Assembly (NCBI GenBank): GCA_023430975.1
Contig: JAEYYB010000083.1
Coordinates: forward strand, 1-64,000
DNA length: 64,000 bases
Source: Bacillota bacterium
Lineage (GTDB): Bacteria; Bacillota; Clostridia; Acetivibrionales; DSM-2933
Reading direction: 5' to 3'
Shown: in pieces, positions 16,864 through 25,724 of the stretch
Position numbering within the stretch: position 1 is the stretch's first letter
Layout of the letters: every line of letters starts with the position of its first letter
Notes under the pieces: model-generated
What the model was told of the DNA's origin: nothing
The model's database searches: none
The model's input: only the letters and a program-made list of their open reading frames with translations
Position numbers and translations under genes: made by a program

Positions 16864-17976
16864 TTAATCTTTATTGTCCTTGTCTAAATTAATTTTGTTA
16901 AGGTTTATGGAACTGCCTGCATTATTATTACTCTGATTGTTACCGCTACTATTGTTATTATTGTAATTACTATTGTAGTCATTATTATAGTTGTTATTAT
17001 AGTTGTTATTGAAGTTATTGGTGTTGTCCTTTATACCATATGTTCCGCCAAGTTGGCTTGAGCTTGATGTAAAATTCTGTGTTTCATTTGGCGTTTCATA
17101 AGAAGTCTCATAGAAAGTTTCATAGGAAGTATTGCTTGTTTGTTTTTTACCTCTTTTAAATAACTTTGAAAATAGAGCAATTATTCCTGCGATTATCAAT
17201 ATAAAACCCTTTTTGAATATTAATAATATAATACCAAGTATTCCTGTTTTAGATGCAACAACGCCACCTGCAACAAGTGCGGCCAGACCCCATTCCGATG
17301 TTTTATCTTTTGATGGGTCATAATCTGAATATCTTTTACCTTCAACAAAACTAAATGCATCAACTACTTTTTTCATGTTTGGCTTTACGCTTTCATAATC
17401 TGATTCTGAACAAACAAGAATGGCTGAAACATAGCCTGTACGGCTTAATATCCTTGCTTCATAATTGATAATTTTACTTCCTTCGGATTCTAGAAGAGTA
17501 CTCCAAACAAGGCTGTGGAGGCCTACATCATATTTGGGTTCTTCTTTCCATCCTAAAATATTCAAAGGAGGTATGCCGGATTTTGCGTTTATCTTATTCT
17601 GTCTTTCAGTTCCTTCCTTGTAGCTCTTCAAAAGAGCTCCAGCATCAATATCATCCTTGTCATCATCTTTAATATGCCCTACATCCTTATACTCAAAAAG
17701 TATATACCATGTTTGGTTTTCATCACTGGAAAATACACTGCCTATTTCTGATCCGGTAATAGCGTTGTCAAAGTATTTCATTAACTTTACAGTATCGGCT
17801 TTACCTGCATATAAAAAGTCCTTATCCAGTTTTAGGTTTGCCATATTGTCAACTGACACATCGCTTGGGCCTTCTGTCCAATTGATACCAAGGTCTTCCT
17901 CAGCAAAAACATTTGATGTAATTAATAAGCTTATCATAAAGATGCATAAAAGTCCTAGTAATAACTTATTTTTCAT
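16864..17976 (-). CDS. DUF2167 family membrane protein with Asn-rich tail
   Basis: A 370-residue protein with a signal peptide (MKNKLLLGLLCIFMISLLI..., cleavage after about 25). The extracytoplasmic part has WTEGPSDVSV, GSEIGSVFSS, WYILFEYKDVGHIKDDDKDD and LKSYKEGTERQN, the DUF2167 signature. One or two membrane helices (about 232-265) follow, then a cytoplasmic or exposed tail extremely rich in Asn (NYNNNYNNDYN). The function of DUF2167 is unknown. The ATG at 17976 has GGGGGTTAG upstream. The low-complexity tail is unlike most family members. Confidence 0.8.
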   Translation of the reverse strand: MKNKLLLGLLCIFMISLLITSNVFAEEDLGINWTEGPSDVSVDNMANLKLDKDFLYAGKADTVKLMKYFDNAITGSEIGSVFSSDENQTWYILFEYKDVGHIKDDDKDDIDAGALLKSYKEGTERQNKINAKSGIPPLNILGWKEEPKYDVGLHSLVWSTLLESEGSKIINYEARILSRTGYVSAILVCSESDYESVKPNMKKVVDAFSFVEGKRYSDYDPSKDKTSEWGLAALVAGGVVASKTGILGIILLIFKKGFILIIAGIIALFSKLFKRGKKQTSNTSYETFYETSYETPNETQNFTSSSSQLGGTYGIKDNTNNFNNNYNNNYNNDYNSNYNNNNSSGNNQSNNNAGSSINLNKINLDKDNKD

Positions 17977-18096
17977 AGTACTAACCCCCAATTAAAAATT
18001 ATCATAACTATAAAATTATAATTGCTTTACAATTGGAAATCAAGCAAAACATTTAAAAAATGGTGATTTATGTGTAAAAATGTCATATTAATTACC

Positions 18097-18160
18097 TTGG
18101 TTAAAATATTGATAAAAGGAGATATAACATTTAAAATGTGGTTAATGGGTTATTGACCGG
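18097..18160 (+). promoter_or_regulatory. Possible MerR-type operator/promoter
   Basis: A TTGGTT/TATAAC pair with a 20-base spacer (18097-18102 and 18123-18128) recalls the stretched promoters that MerR proteins act on. GGTTAAT-N5-ATTGACC at 18140-18158 is an inverted repeat. GGTTAAA(A)TATTGATAA occurs twice (18099 and 18159). All lie just upstream of the double-MerR gene, so autoregulation is plausible. Confidence 0.3.
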
Positions 18161-18223
18161 TTAAATATTGATAATAACTAATGAATGATTATTTTATATA
18201 GGAAAAGGGTGATGTTTTTTGAT

Positions 18224-18970
18224 ATGAACTACTATAAAACATCGGAAATTGCAAAATTGGCAGGTGTACATCCAAATACGGTGAGATTATATGAGGACAT
18301 AAATTTCATTCCAAAGGCAGAAAGGAAGGAGAATGGATACAGGGTATTTAACGATATACATTTGGAACAAATCCGGCTTGCCAGAATGGCACTTAGGTGT
18401 GAACTGCTGCAAAACGGACTTAGAAAGCAGGCAATTGATATTATAAAGACTTCTTCTACAGGGGATTATGAAAATGCTATTATAAAGACTCAAGAATTTT
18501 TAAGCAATCTTGAAAAGGAGCAGCATAATGCTGAGGAGGCAATTGATATTTCAAGAGACTTGATTTCAAACATTAAGAATGAAAAAAGCACATTAAATTT
18601 ATCCAGAAAAGAAACAGCCCAATATCTGGATGTTACGATTGACACTTTGAGAAATTGGGAATTAAACGGGCTTGTAACTGTCGAAAGAAAGGAAAACGGT
18701 TATAGGATTTATACTGATAAAGATATAAAGTTTCTTAAAATTATCAAGGCATTACGCTGTGCAAATTATTCCCTTATGTCCATTCTTAGAATGCTAAAAG
18801 CAGTTTCAGAAAATAGTACTTATAACATTAAAAAAATTATAGATACACCCTATGAATCAGAGGAGATTATAACAAGCTGTGACAGACTCATAACCTCAAT
18901 TTCAAATTCGAAAAAAACGGCATTAATAATGCTTAAACAGCTTGGAAAAATGAAAAGGAAATTCAGATAA
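18224..18970 (+). CDS. Transcriptional regulator with two MerR-type HTH domains
   Basis: A 248-residue protein with two winged-helix MerR units: YYKTSEIAKLAGVHPNTVRLYEDINFI (about 3-30) followed by RKENGYRVF, and LSRKETAQYLDVTIDTLRNWELNGLV (about 125-151) followed by RKENGYRIY. A coiled-coil-like stretch joins them. Such tandem MerR proteins could bind an extended operator as a monomer. No ligand-binding domain is obvious. The ATG at 18224 fits the AAGGGTGATG ribosome binding site better than the upstream starts. The UvrA paralogue 128 bases downstream is the likely target gene. Confidence 0.82.
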   Translation: MNYYKTSEIAKLAGVHPNTVRLYEDINFIPKAERKENGYRVFNDIHLEQIRLARMALRCELLQNGLRKQAIDIIKTSSTGDYENAIIKTQEFLSNLEKEQHNAEEAIDISRDLISNIKNEKSTLNLSRKETAQYLDVTIDTLRNWELNGLVTVERKENGYRIYTDKDIKFLKIIKALRCANYSLMSILRMLKAVSENSTYNIKKIIDTPYESEEIITSCDRLITSISNSKKTALIMLKQLGKMKRKFR

Positions 18971-19098
18971 ACCCTCCACTATAACACCAGACTTTATTTG
19001 TGTTGTATATTAAGAAATGTATATTAAGAAATTATTGAAATATTACATCCGATTCTGACTATTGATAATTCAATGCTTTTATAAAGGAGAGTGTTATA

Positions 19099-21636
19099 AT
19101 GCAGGATGCAATTATAATTAAAGGTGCCAGGGAAAACAATTTAAAGAACATCTCACTTATCATTCCCAAAAATAAGCTGGTGGTGCTTACAGGGGTGTCT
19201 GGTTCAGGAAAATCCACAATAGCTTTTGAAACACTTCAGACAGAGTGCCAAAGGCAGTATTTAGAGTCTCTTGGAATGGTTACAGATGAATTTGTAAAGC
19301 CAAAGGTAGATTCAATAACAGGTCTTTCACCCGCAATAAGTGTTAATCAAAGCAACTCAAACAGGAATCCCCGCTCAACTGTAGGTACGGTTACAGAGAT
19401 TTTTACTTATCTCAGGATTTTATATTCAAAGCTGGGGATAAGAAGGTGCAAGCATTGCGGAAACACAGTAATGCCAAGCTTTTTAAATGATAGTATTTAT
19501 AATGGGGCAGAAGATGATTCCGATTTATCCGACTTTGAGGAAGGTATGCCATGTCCTCATTGTGGCAAAACAATTCCAGTTCTTACAATGAGCCATTTTT
19601 CCTTTAATAAACCTCAGGGTGCTTGTGAAGAATGTAACGGTATTGGTCTTACCAGGGTTCCCGACCTTAAAGAAATCATGAATATGGATTTATCTATAAA
19701 TGAGGGAGCCATACGTTTATGGGATGATTTTTTGATCCAGAGAAATAGTGAAAGTGTTGCAAATGCCGGTAAACACTATGGTTTTCAGGCGGATATTAAC
19801 AAACCTCTTAAGGAATGGGATGATGAGGCTATCACATTTTTGCTTAATGGTGCACTCAGCGATGAAATAAAGATGTTATTTCCAGAGATTAAACCACCTA
19901 AAACTGTACCTCTAGGACGTTATGAAGGGCTTTTAACCAATCTCAAACGCAGGTATTCCGAAAGCTCCAATTCTCCTAAAGCACAGGAGCAGCTAAAAAG
20001 GTTTTTCCACGAGGATGTTTGCCCTAAATGCAATGGTAATAGACTTAAACGTGAGAGTGCTGAGGTTACGGTTTGTGGAGTTAACATTATTGATTTGAGC
20101 AAAAAATCCCTTATGAATGTGTTGGACTTCGTGTGCCAAATTGAGAAGGAATTTACACTTGAGGAATTACAAATTGTAGCACCCGTAATTGAAGCTTTAA
20201 AAGAAAGGCTTAATAGGTTTTTAGATGTTGGAGTAGGATACCTGAGTCTTGAAAGGAGTGCTGTAAGTCTTTCGGGCGGTGAAGCACAAAGGCTTCGTTT
20301 AGCCTCACTTTTAGGATCAGGGTTAACAGGGGTCTTATATGTATTGGATGAACCTACTACAGGACTTCATTCAAAGGATACTTCAAAATTGTTAAAGGTG
20401 CTGTGTCATTTGCGTGACCTTGGAAATACTGTACTTGTTATAGAACACGATCCTGAGGTTATGAAAAATGCCGATTATATAATTGATATTGGGCCAGGAG
20501 CAGGTGAGTACGGCGGTCAGGTAGTTGCTTGCGGCACAGTTGATGAGGTAATGGACACCTCAACATCACTTACAGGAAAATATTTAGCTGGAAAGCTTTG
20601 TGCTTATCGTTCAAAAGGAAACAGAAAGAATTTAACTGGATTTATTTCTGTCTATAATGCAGTAGAAAATAACCTTAAGAATATCAGTGTGGATATTCCT
20701 ATTGGAAAATTGACTGCTGTATCAGGTGTTTCCGGTTCGGGAAAATCATCACTGGTTTTTGATGTGATAGCATTACATGCCGACAGTTACTTTAATAATA
20801 AGAAAGCACCTGATAATGCCAAGGTGAAGGGCTTTAATCATTTTGCCAGGGTAATTACATTTGATCAGAACGAAATAGGCCGGTCTTCCAGGTCAAATGT
20901 TGCCACCTATACCGATATTTATACTGAAATCCGCAATCTTTTTGCCCAATTACCAGAAGCAAAAAGGCAAAAACTTACTCCAAGGCATTTTTCATTTAAT
21001 GTTCCGGGAGGCAGATGTGAAAAATGTGAGGGGATGGGAGTTATGACAATACCAATGCACTTCATGCCTGACGCCGAGATTACATGTCCAGTATGCCGGG
21101 GTAAACGTTTCGGAAAAAATATTTTATCTGTTACGTATATGGGATACAGCATTTCTGACATACTTGATCTATCGGTGGAAAGAGCTCTTGAGGTATTTGA
21201 GGACCAAAAAACCATATTTGAAAAACTTGAGTTTTTGAAAAAGGTGGGACTGTCTTATCTAAAGCTGAGGCAATCATCTGCAACCCTTTCGGGAGGAGAG
21301 GCTCAACGCATTAAGCTTGCCAAAGAGCTGGGGTGCAGCTATACCGGAAATACACTGTACCTACTTGATGAGCCGACAGCAGGACTTCACCCTGATGATA
21401 TTTTCAAGCTTTCCAAGGTCCTTGATGAACTTGTAGCCATGGGAAATACAATGATCGTCATTGAACACAACCTGGATATCATAGCTATGGCAGATTATGT
21501 TATTGATTTTGGACCTGAAGGGGGAGATGAGGGCGGCGTAATTATAGCACAGGGAGCCCCACAGGATATTATGCTTAATGACAGGTCTTACACAGGAAGG
21601 TGTTTGGCTGGCAGTTTAGTAATGGCTAAGAAATAA
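19099..21636 (+). CDS. UvrA-like ABC ATPase (short paralogue)
   Basis: An 845-residue tandem ABC ATPase of the UvrA superfamily. Walker A motifs GVSGSGKST (about 33) and GVSGSGKSS (about 547), signatures LSGGEAQRLRLA and LSGGEAQRIKLA, and zinc-binding CKHC/CPHC, CEECNG and CEKCEG/CPVC pairs are all present. It is about 100 residues shorter than housekeeping UvrA, as in the class of UvrA paralogues (UvrA2-like) found near drug-responsive regulators. Damage recognition or tolerance to DNA-binding drugs is likely; genuine UvrABC repair duty is less so. It is preceded by GGAGAG and controlled presumably by the adjacent MerR protein. Confidence 0.85.
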   Translation: MQDAIIIKGARENNLKNISLIIPKNKLVVLTGVSGSGKSTIAFETLQTECQRQYLESLGMVTDEFVKPKVDSITGLSPAISVNQSNSNRNPRSTVGTVTEIFTYLRILYSKLGIRRCKHCGNTVMPSFLNDSIYNGAEDDSDLSDFEEGMPCPHCGKTIPVLTMSHFSFNKPQGACEECNGIGLTRVPDLKEIMNMDLSINEGAIRLWDDFLIQRNSESVANAGKHYGFQADINKPLKEWDDEAITFLLNGALSDEIKMLFPEIKPPKTVPLGRYEGLLTNLKRRYSESSNSPKAQEQLKRFFHEDVCPKCNGNRLKRESAEVTVCGVNIIDLSKKSLMNVLDFVCQIEKEFTLEELQIVAPVIEALKERLNRFLDVGVGYLSLERSAVSLSGGEAQRLRLASLLGSGLTGVLYVLDEPTTGLHSKDTSKLLKVLCHLRDLGNTVLVIEHDPEVMKNADYIIDIGPGAGEYGGQVVACGTVDEVMDTSTSLTGKYLAGKLCAYRSKGNRKNLTGFISVYNAVENNLKNISVDIPIGKLTAVSGVSGSGKSSLVFDVIALHADSYFNNKKAPDNAKVKGFNHFARVITFDQNEIGRSSRSNVATYTDIYTEIRNLFAQLPEAKRQKLTPRHFSFNVPGGRCEKCEGMGVMTIPMHFMPDAEITCPVCRGKRFGKNILSVTYMGYSISDILDLSVERALEVFEDQKTIFEKLEFLKKVGLSYLKLRQSSATLSGGEAQRIKLAKELGCSYTGNTLYLLDEPTAGLHPDDIFKLSKVLDELVAMGNTMIVIEHNLDIIAMADYVIDFGPEGGDEGGVIIAQGAPQDIMLNDRSYTGRCLAGSLVMAKK

Positions 21637-21639
21637 CCC

Positions 21640-21817
21640 TATAGATTAAAAGTGTTTATATCTATTACATATGTCTTATGCAAAACTTAATAGATTAAAA
21701 GTGAATGATCTTTTACATTTGTCTATCGCAAATCCCGTAAAAGCGTTCGTTATTTGCTCTGACAAATGTAGATTATTAACACTTTTCATATAGATAAGTA
21801 ACACTTTTAATCTATAT
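21640..21817. repeat. R1 palindromic repeats, copy 4: one copy nested in another
   Basis: An inner full-length R1 copy (about 21690-21793) is flanked by the two ends of an outer copy: ATAGATTAAAAGTG at 21641 and its complement ending at about 21815. The outer left arm (21640-21689) is degenerate. The arrangement shows insertion of one R1 unit into another. Confidence 0.8.
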
Positions 21818-21868
21818 AATACTAAATACACATATTCTTTTCATCTGTATTTAAGCTGATTATTAAAC

Positions 21869-22987
21869 CTACCAGTTCCAGAAATCCATATCAACTACGG
21901 TCATAAACCGTGGATCCAAATTTTCCGATAGTTTTACAAGCTCACTAGACGGTCCGGTAATGCGAAGTCCGTAAACTTTAATTCCGTTTTTCAAAATATA
22001 TGAAGCATTTTCAGCAACCGAGTTATCAATTCCATTGTTCCTTAATAAAGATGGATCGGGTTTTAAAATATTCTTATTGTCATTCAGCCATTTAAACTCT
22101 TCCAGCACTGATTTTTCATATTCTTTTATATTTCCCTTTTTAAATTCTGCAAAGTGGAAGCTGCCGAAATTGGATAATTTACCTGGAATACCCCATTGAA
22201 GCACCTGCTGATTTCTAAAAGACATATTTTTCGGCTTTAAGTTTTCAATGCCGGATTCAATAGCCATCCAGCTTACTTCCACATCGTAATTTCCAATTAA
22301 ATTTTCCACTTCAGGCAGGTTTATTGTTTTCTTAAGTGAATAATCCACTGTAGCCACGGAATTCTCTAAATTTTTACTTAATATTCCAGCCTGTACTTTT
22401 GAATCTTTGCTTCTGTCAAACTCTGCATCCTTAAAGAGAATAGGATGGATAAAGTCAGCACCAATATATACAGGAACAGTTACTTTGCCTGTTATTGTGG
22501 ACATTTTTCCAACATATTCCCTTTGCTCACCATAATTTCGGCCAATAACTGGCCGTGTCCCGATTTTAAGAGATTCAGAAAAGGAAAGTGATTCTAGTGC
22601 ACCATTTCCCCACATGTTTACTTTATTAGGTTGAGTAAACTGTATAATATCCATAAATGCTCTCATTTGATCTTCACGGCCTATTCCAGTACGTATTTGC
22701 CATGCAATAAATGGAGTAATCAGAATAAAAAATATAACACCTAGTATTATCAGAACTATTCGAAATATGGCCATGTTAAATTTGAATCTGGTTTTTTTCA
22801 ATATCCTGCTTTGATCTATGATATTGTTCTGTTTGAGATCAAATTTTATATCTTCATTCAATAATTCCATCTCATTACTGCAAGAATCACAGGTTTTTAT
22901 ATGATTATCAACCTGCATTTTAATACTTGAATCAAGAGTTCCTGCAAGATACTCAGGAAGCATTTCCTGCACTTCATTACATTTCAT
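21869..22987 (-). CDS. Anti-sigma factor with zinc-finger and sigma-regulatory domains
   Basis: A 372-residue membrane protein. The N-terminal cytoplasmic zf-HC2 domain has a Cys at residue 3 and a HIKTCDSC motif near 29-36. One membrane helix follows at about 75-97. The long extracytoplasmic part resembles the Sigma_reg_N/Sigma_reg_C anti-sigma family (YhdL-like). It would bind and hold the ECF sigma factor encoded just upstream, with which it overlaps by 11 bases, and release it on an envelope signal. The co-transcribed, overlapping layout is the classic sigma/anti-sigma pair. Confidence 0.85.
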   Translation of the reverse strand: MKCNEVQEMLPEYLAGTLDSSIKMQVDNHIKTCDSCSNEMELLNEDIKFDLKQNNIIDQSRILKKTRFKFNMAIFRIVLIILGVIFFILITPFIAWQIRTGIGREDQMRAFMDIIQFTQPNKVNMWGNGALESLSFSESLKIGTRPVIGRNYGEQREYVGKMSTITGKVTVPVYIGADFIHPILFKDAEFDRSKDSKVQAGILSKNLENSVATVDYSLKKTINLPEVENLIGNYDVEVSWMAIESGIENLKPKNMSFRNQQVLQWGIPGKLSNFGSFHFAEFKKGNIKEYEKSVLEEFKWLNDNKNILKPDPSLLRNNGIDNSVAENASYILKNGIKVYGLRITGPSSELVKLSENLDPRFMTVVDMDFWNW

Positions 22988-23477
22988 TATAATAATCCCT
23001 CCTGTATAAATTTTTTAACTTTTGCCTTCCTCGAAATAAAAGTACTTTGACATTATCAAGGCTTACGCCAATAATGCATGCAATTTCCGCATATGTAAGG
23101 TTGTTATACTCTTTTAGCATCAATACGGATCTATATGGCTCCGGAAGCTTGGATAAACTGTGTGCAAGTGTATCCATCCGCTCTGCATTGAGTAATGAAA
23201 TCTCAGGATTTACATCACATGAATCGTCCACTGTCTCCGGTACTTCACCATACTCAATATTTGATTTTTTTCTAATAATATCAAGTGCAATATTTCTTGT
23301 TACTTTATATAACCAAGCCCTGGCTGGAAGTTCGTTATTGGCTATGCAATGCTTTGTAGTCCGTAAAAATGTTTCCGATACTATATCTTCAGCTAATGAT
23401 ACGTCTCTTATAAAAGTCATTGCATATCTGGTTAACGGCTCCGCAAGTTCACTGTAAAGTGATGTCAAGGCATCCAC
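22977..23477 (-). CDS. ECF-type RNA polymerase sigma factor
   Basis: A 166-residue sigma-70 family factor of the extracytoplasmic-function group. Region 2 is seen at about 8-75 (RYAMTFIRDVSLAEDIVSET, PARAWLYKVTRNIALDIIRKK). Region 4 (about 110-158) is LPEPYRSVLMLKEYNNLTYAEIA and IGVSLDNVKVLLFRGRQKL. It directs polymerase to a regulon set by the overlapping anti-sigma gene. The target regulon is not known. Its proximity to a CotH fragment and cellulosomal genes recalls sigma/anti-sigma sensing in cellulolytic clostridia, but no carbohydrate-binding module is seen in this anti-sigma factor. Confidence 0.9.
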   Translation of the reverse strand: MDALTSLYSELAEPLTRYAMTFIRDVSLAEDIVSETFLRTTKHCIANNELPARAWLYKVTRNIALDIIRKKSNIEYGEVPETVDDSCDVNPEISLLNAERMDTLAHSLSKLPEPYRSVLMLKEYNNLTYAEIACIIGVSLDNVKVLLFRGRQKLKNLYRRDYYNEM

Positions 23478-23537
23478 TAAGCATCACCCGCCTTTACTTA
23501 ATAAACGTTTGAAAGTCATGAATGTTACAATTTTATA

Positions 23538-23554
23538 TTAACACTTTTAATATA
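23538..23554. repeat. Detached R1 arm fragment
   Basis: TTAACACTTTTAATATA matches the terminal arm of R1 and lies 240 bases before a half-copy at 23797, as if one repeat had been split or two had decayed. Confidence 0.5.
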
Positions 23555-23671
23555 AGGCGTCATATTAAAAGGACAAAAAATGTCACTGCTCTCAGTACAT
23601 TGTCAAATAGAGGAAAAAATAATAAAATTTTAAGAGAGGAGGTAAATTTTACTATTTTTATTTTTAAGGAG

Positions 23672-23796
23672 TGTTTAGTAATAATACCTGCTGGTCTTTC
23701 ATTAAGTAAAATTGGAAACAGCTGGCCATTAATCCGTTTCCTAATAGATGATCCTGTTTATAAAAACATTTACCATTATGAAATGAAAAATGCAAT
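23672..23796 (+). pseudogene. Fragment of a CotH-kinase protein
   Basis: In one frame the stretch reads LSLSKIGNSWPLIRFLIDD and PVYKNIYHYEMK, resembling the C-terminal part of CotH kinase domains (SWPLIRYLLDDPVYK). There is no domain N-terminus, and the frame runs directly into a half R1 repeat at 23797. It is therefore a leftover, cut by the repeat. Confidence 0.45.
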
Positions 23797-23853
23797 GAAC
23801 GCTTTTACGGGATTTGCGATAGACAAATGTAAAAGATTATTCACTTTTCATAT
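23797..23853. repeat. R1 palindromic repeat, copy 5 (half copy)
   Basis: Only the loop (GAACGCTTTTACGGG) and one arm to TTCATAT are present; the other arm is missing. The junction lies at the end of the CotH fragment. Confidence 0.8.
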
Positions 23854-23908
23854 AAATAAGCCTTGAGATAGAAGTGGATTTTTTTTGCTCATTTACCCGC
23901 ATTCCTAT

Positions 23909-23993
23909 ATATGTTACGAGAAAGATTTTACATTTGCAAATGCAGTTTAACGGTCTGCATTTGCAATATAAAAACGAATTTTTCGCAACATAT
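23909..23993. repeat. R3 hairpin repeat, copy 1
   Basis: An 85-base palindrome from ATATGTTACG to its near-complement CGCAACATAT, centred on GCAAATGCAG (23936-23945) paired with CTGCATTTGC (23955-23964). A second copy lies at 46535. The GCAAATGCAGTT core also occurs in the R1 copy at 61968, suggesting common origin. Confidence 0.75.
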
Positions 23994-24075
23994 AAGTCAA
24001 GGAGAATGATTAGCAAAAATTAAAAATGCGAAATGATTATTGCAAAGCATATAGTATGTATGCATGTTATGCATG

Positions 24076-24106
24076 TGAATAAATTTTAGTAAAATTTATG
24101 ATACTA
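24076..24106 (+). promoter_or_regulatory. Candidate forespore (sigma-G/F type) promoter
   Basis: TGAATA at 24076-24081 and GATACTA at 24100-24106 with an 18-base spacer resemble the sigma-G consensus (G-ATR and CAT-nnTA). The position, about 30 bases before the first germination gene, fits; the first base of the -10 box deviates. Confidence 0.35.
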
Positions 24107-24134
24107 TTACTAAAATTTGAGCGGAGCATATTTG

Positions 24135-25718
24135 ATGAAATTATATAAAAATAGCAAAGGAAGCAAAAATTCAAAAGATAATACCTGTGAAGGTAATTGT
24201 ATAAGTAATGATTTAGATGAGAATATTGAAAAAATTAAAAAAGAATTTGGCAATCCAAGTGACATTGTTATAAAGATTTTTGTACCGGATAATTTCGGTG
24301 GCTTGAGATATGCAAACATATATATTGAAACTCTTATAGATAAGGCAAGCATTAACAGCCTGTCTTTGAGTATGACGGAGATTCTAAAGCCCAAGGAAGC
24401 TTTGGAAAATTCAACACTAGAGGAATACTTTAGAATATTTAGAAATTATTTTTTGAGCTTTAGAAAGTCGGAAGAAGGTTCTGAATTTGATTCTTTATTC
24501 ACAGATTTATTATCAGGAAAAACAATACTGTTAATTGATGGGTATGACAGGTTTATTTCCATCGATATTTTTTTTACCGAGAGCCGTTCAGTTGAAGAAC
24601 CCACAACTCAAAGTGTAGTCAGGGGACCAAAGGAAGGATTTATTGAAAAAATAGATGTAAACATATCACTTGTTAGAAAGAGACTTAAAACTAAAGATTT
24701 AAGAGTTGAGGATATCACTTTGGGAAGTGTATCAAAGACAAAAATTTCGTTAATGTACATTGATAAAATTGCAAAAAAAGATATTGTTGATGAAATAAGA
24801 TTAAGGCTTAATAAGATAAAAATTGACGCTATCTTAGATAGCGGAAATATAGAAGAATTAATCAAGGATGATAGGTGGTCTGTTTTTCCGGAGTTATTAA
24901 GCTCAGAAAAACCCGATTCTGTTGCTGCGAACTTGCTTGAGGGAAGAGTTGCCATTTTTGTGGATGGAAGTTCTTATGTTCTTACAGCACCGGCACTGTT
25001 TGTTGAATTCCTTCAGGTGAGTGAAGACTATTACCACCAATTTATAGTTTCTACATTCATCAGGATATTAAGGTATTCTGCTACTTTTCTTACGCTTTTT
25101 GTTCCAGCACTATATATTTCATTACTTACATTCCACCAGGAGATGATTCCAACACCATTGCTGATAAGCATTGCTTCACAGCGTGAAGGCGTTCCGTTCC
25201 CTGCTTTTATTGAAGCAATTTTGATGGAGGTGGTGTTTGAAATCCTAAGAGAAGCGGGAATAAGAATGCCAAGGGTTATTGGTCCTGCTATTTCAATTGT
25301 TGGTGCCCTGGTTTTAGGTCAGGCTGCCGTTGAAGCTGGCATAGTATCTGCGTTTATGGTAATAATAGTGTCAATTACTGCTATCTCAAGCTTTGCAATA
25401 CCAAATTACTCATTGGCTAATGCTATAAGGCTAATAAGGTTTGCGTTAATGGTGCTGGCTGGGGTGTATGGATTATATGGTGTTTTTATGGGATTTATTG
25501 CATTACTCCTTCATTTGTGCAAATTGAAATCAATTGGGATTCCCTATATGACTCCCATTGCGCCTAAAACAAAATATGCCACAAAGGATACCATTATCAG
25601 GTATCCTATATGGTTGAATAAAACGAGGCCGGCAGGAATCAGCGGGTTCAACCTGCCGAGGGTAGATGCAGATAATGTTGTGACAGAAAAAGAAAAGCAA
25701 AATCCGGAATTCAGGTGA
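24135..25718 (+). CDS. Spore germination receptor subunit A (GerA/GerKA family)
   Basis: A 527-residue A subunit of a germinant receptor in the spore inner membrane. The N-terminal soluble domain (about 1-270) is followed by GRVAIFVDGSSYVLTAPALF and YYHQFIVSTFIRILRY, then membrane segments at about 310-450 including SIASQREGVPFPAFIEA and REAGIRMPRVIGPAISIVGALVLGQAAVEAG, all hallmarks of the family. ATG 24135 follows the GGAG at 24123; the upstream TTG is less likely. It leads a five-gene operon of receptor components. Confidence 0.93.
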   Translation: MKLYKNSKGSKNSKDNTCEGNCISNDLDENIEKIKKEFGNPSDIVIKIFVPDNFGGLRYANIYIETLIDKASINSLSLSMTEILKPKEALENSTLEEYFRIFRNYFLSFRKSEEGSEFDSLFTDLLSGKTILLIDGYDRFISIDIFFTESRSVEEPTTQSVVRGPKEGFIEKIDVNISLVRKRLKTKDLRVEDITLGSVSKTKISLMYIDKIAKKDIVDEIRLRLNKIKIDAILDSGNIEELIKDDRWSVFPELLSSEKPDSVAANLLEGRVAIFVDGSSYVLTAPALFVEFLQVSEDYYHQFIVSTFIRILRYSATFLTLFVPALYISLLTFHQEMIPTPLLISIASQREGVPFPAFIEAILMEVVFEILREAGIRMPRVIGPAISIVGALVLGQAAVEAGIVSAFMVIIVSITAISSFAIPNYSLANAIRLIRFALMVLAGVYGLYGVFMGFIALLLHLCKLKSIGIPYMTPIAPKTKYATKDTIIRYPIWLNKTRPAGISGFNLPRVDADNVVTEKEKQNPEFR

Positions 25719-25724
25719 TATATA

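Noticed and set aside
23522..23866. A 114-codon open frame containing a half R1 repeat
   Set aside because: It has no ribosome binding site, begins in an R1 arm fragment and ends in R1. Only the central CotH-like piece looks like former coding sequence, so the frame as a whole is not a gene.
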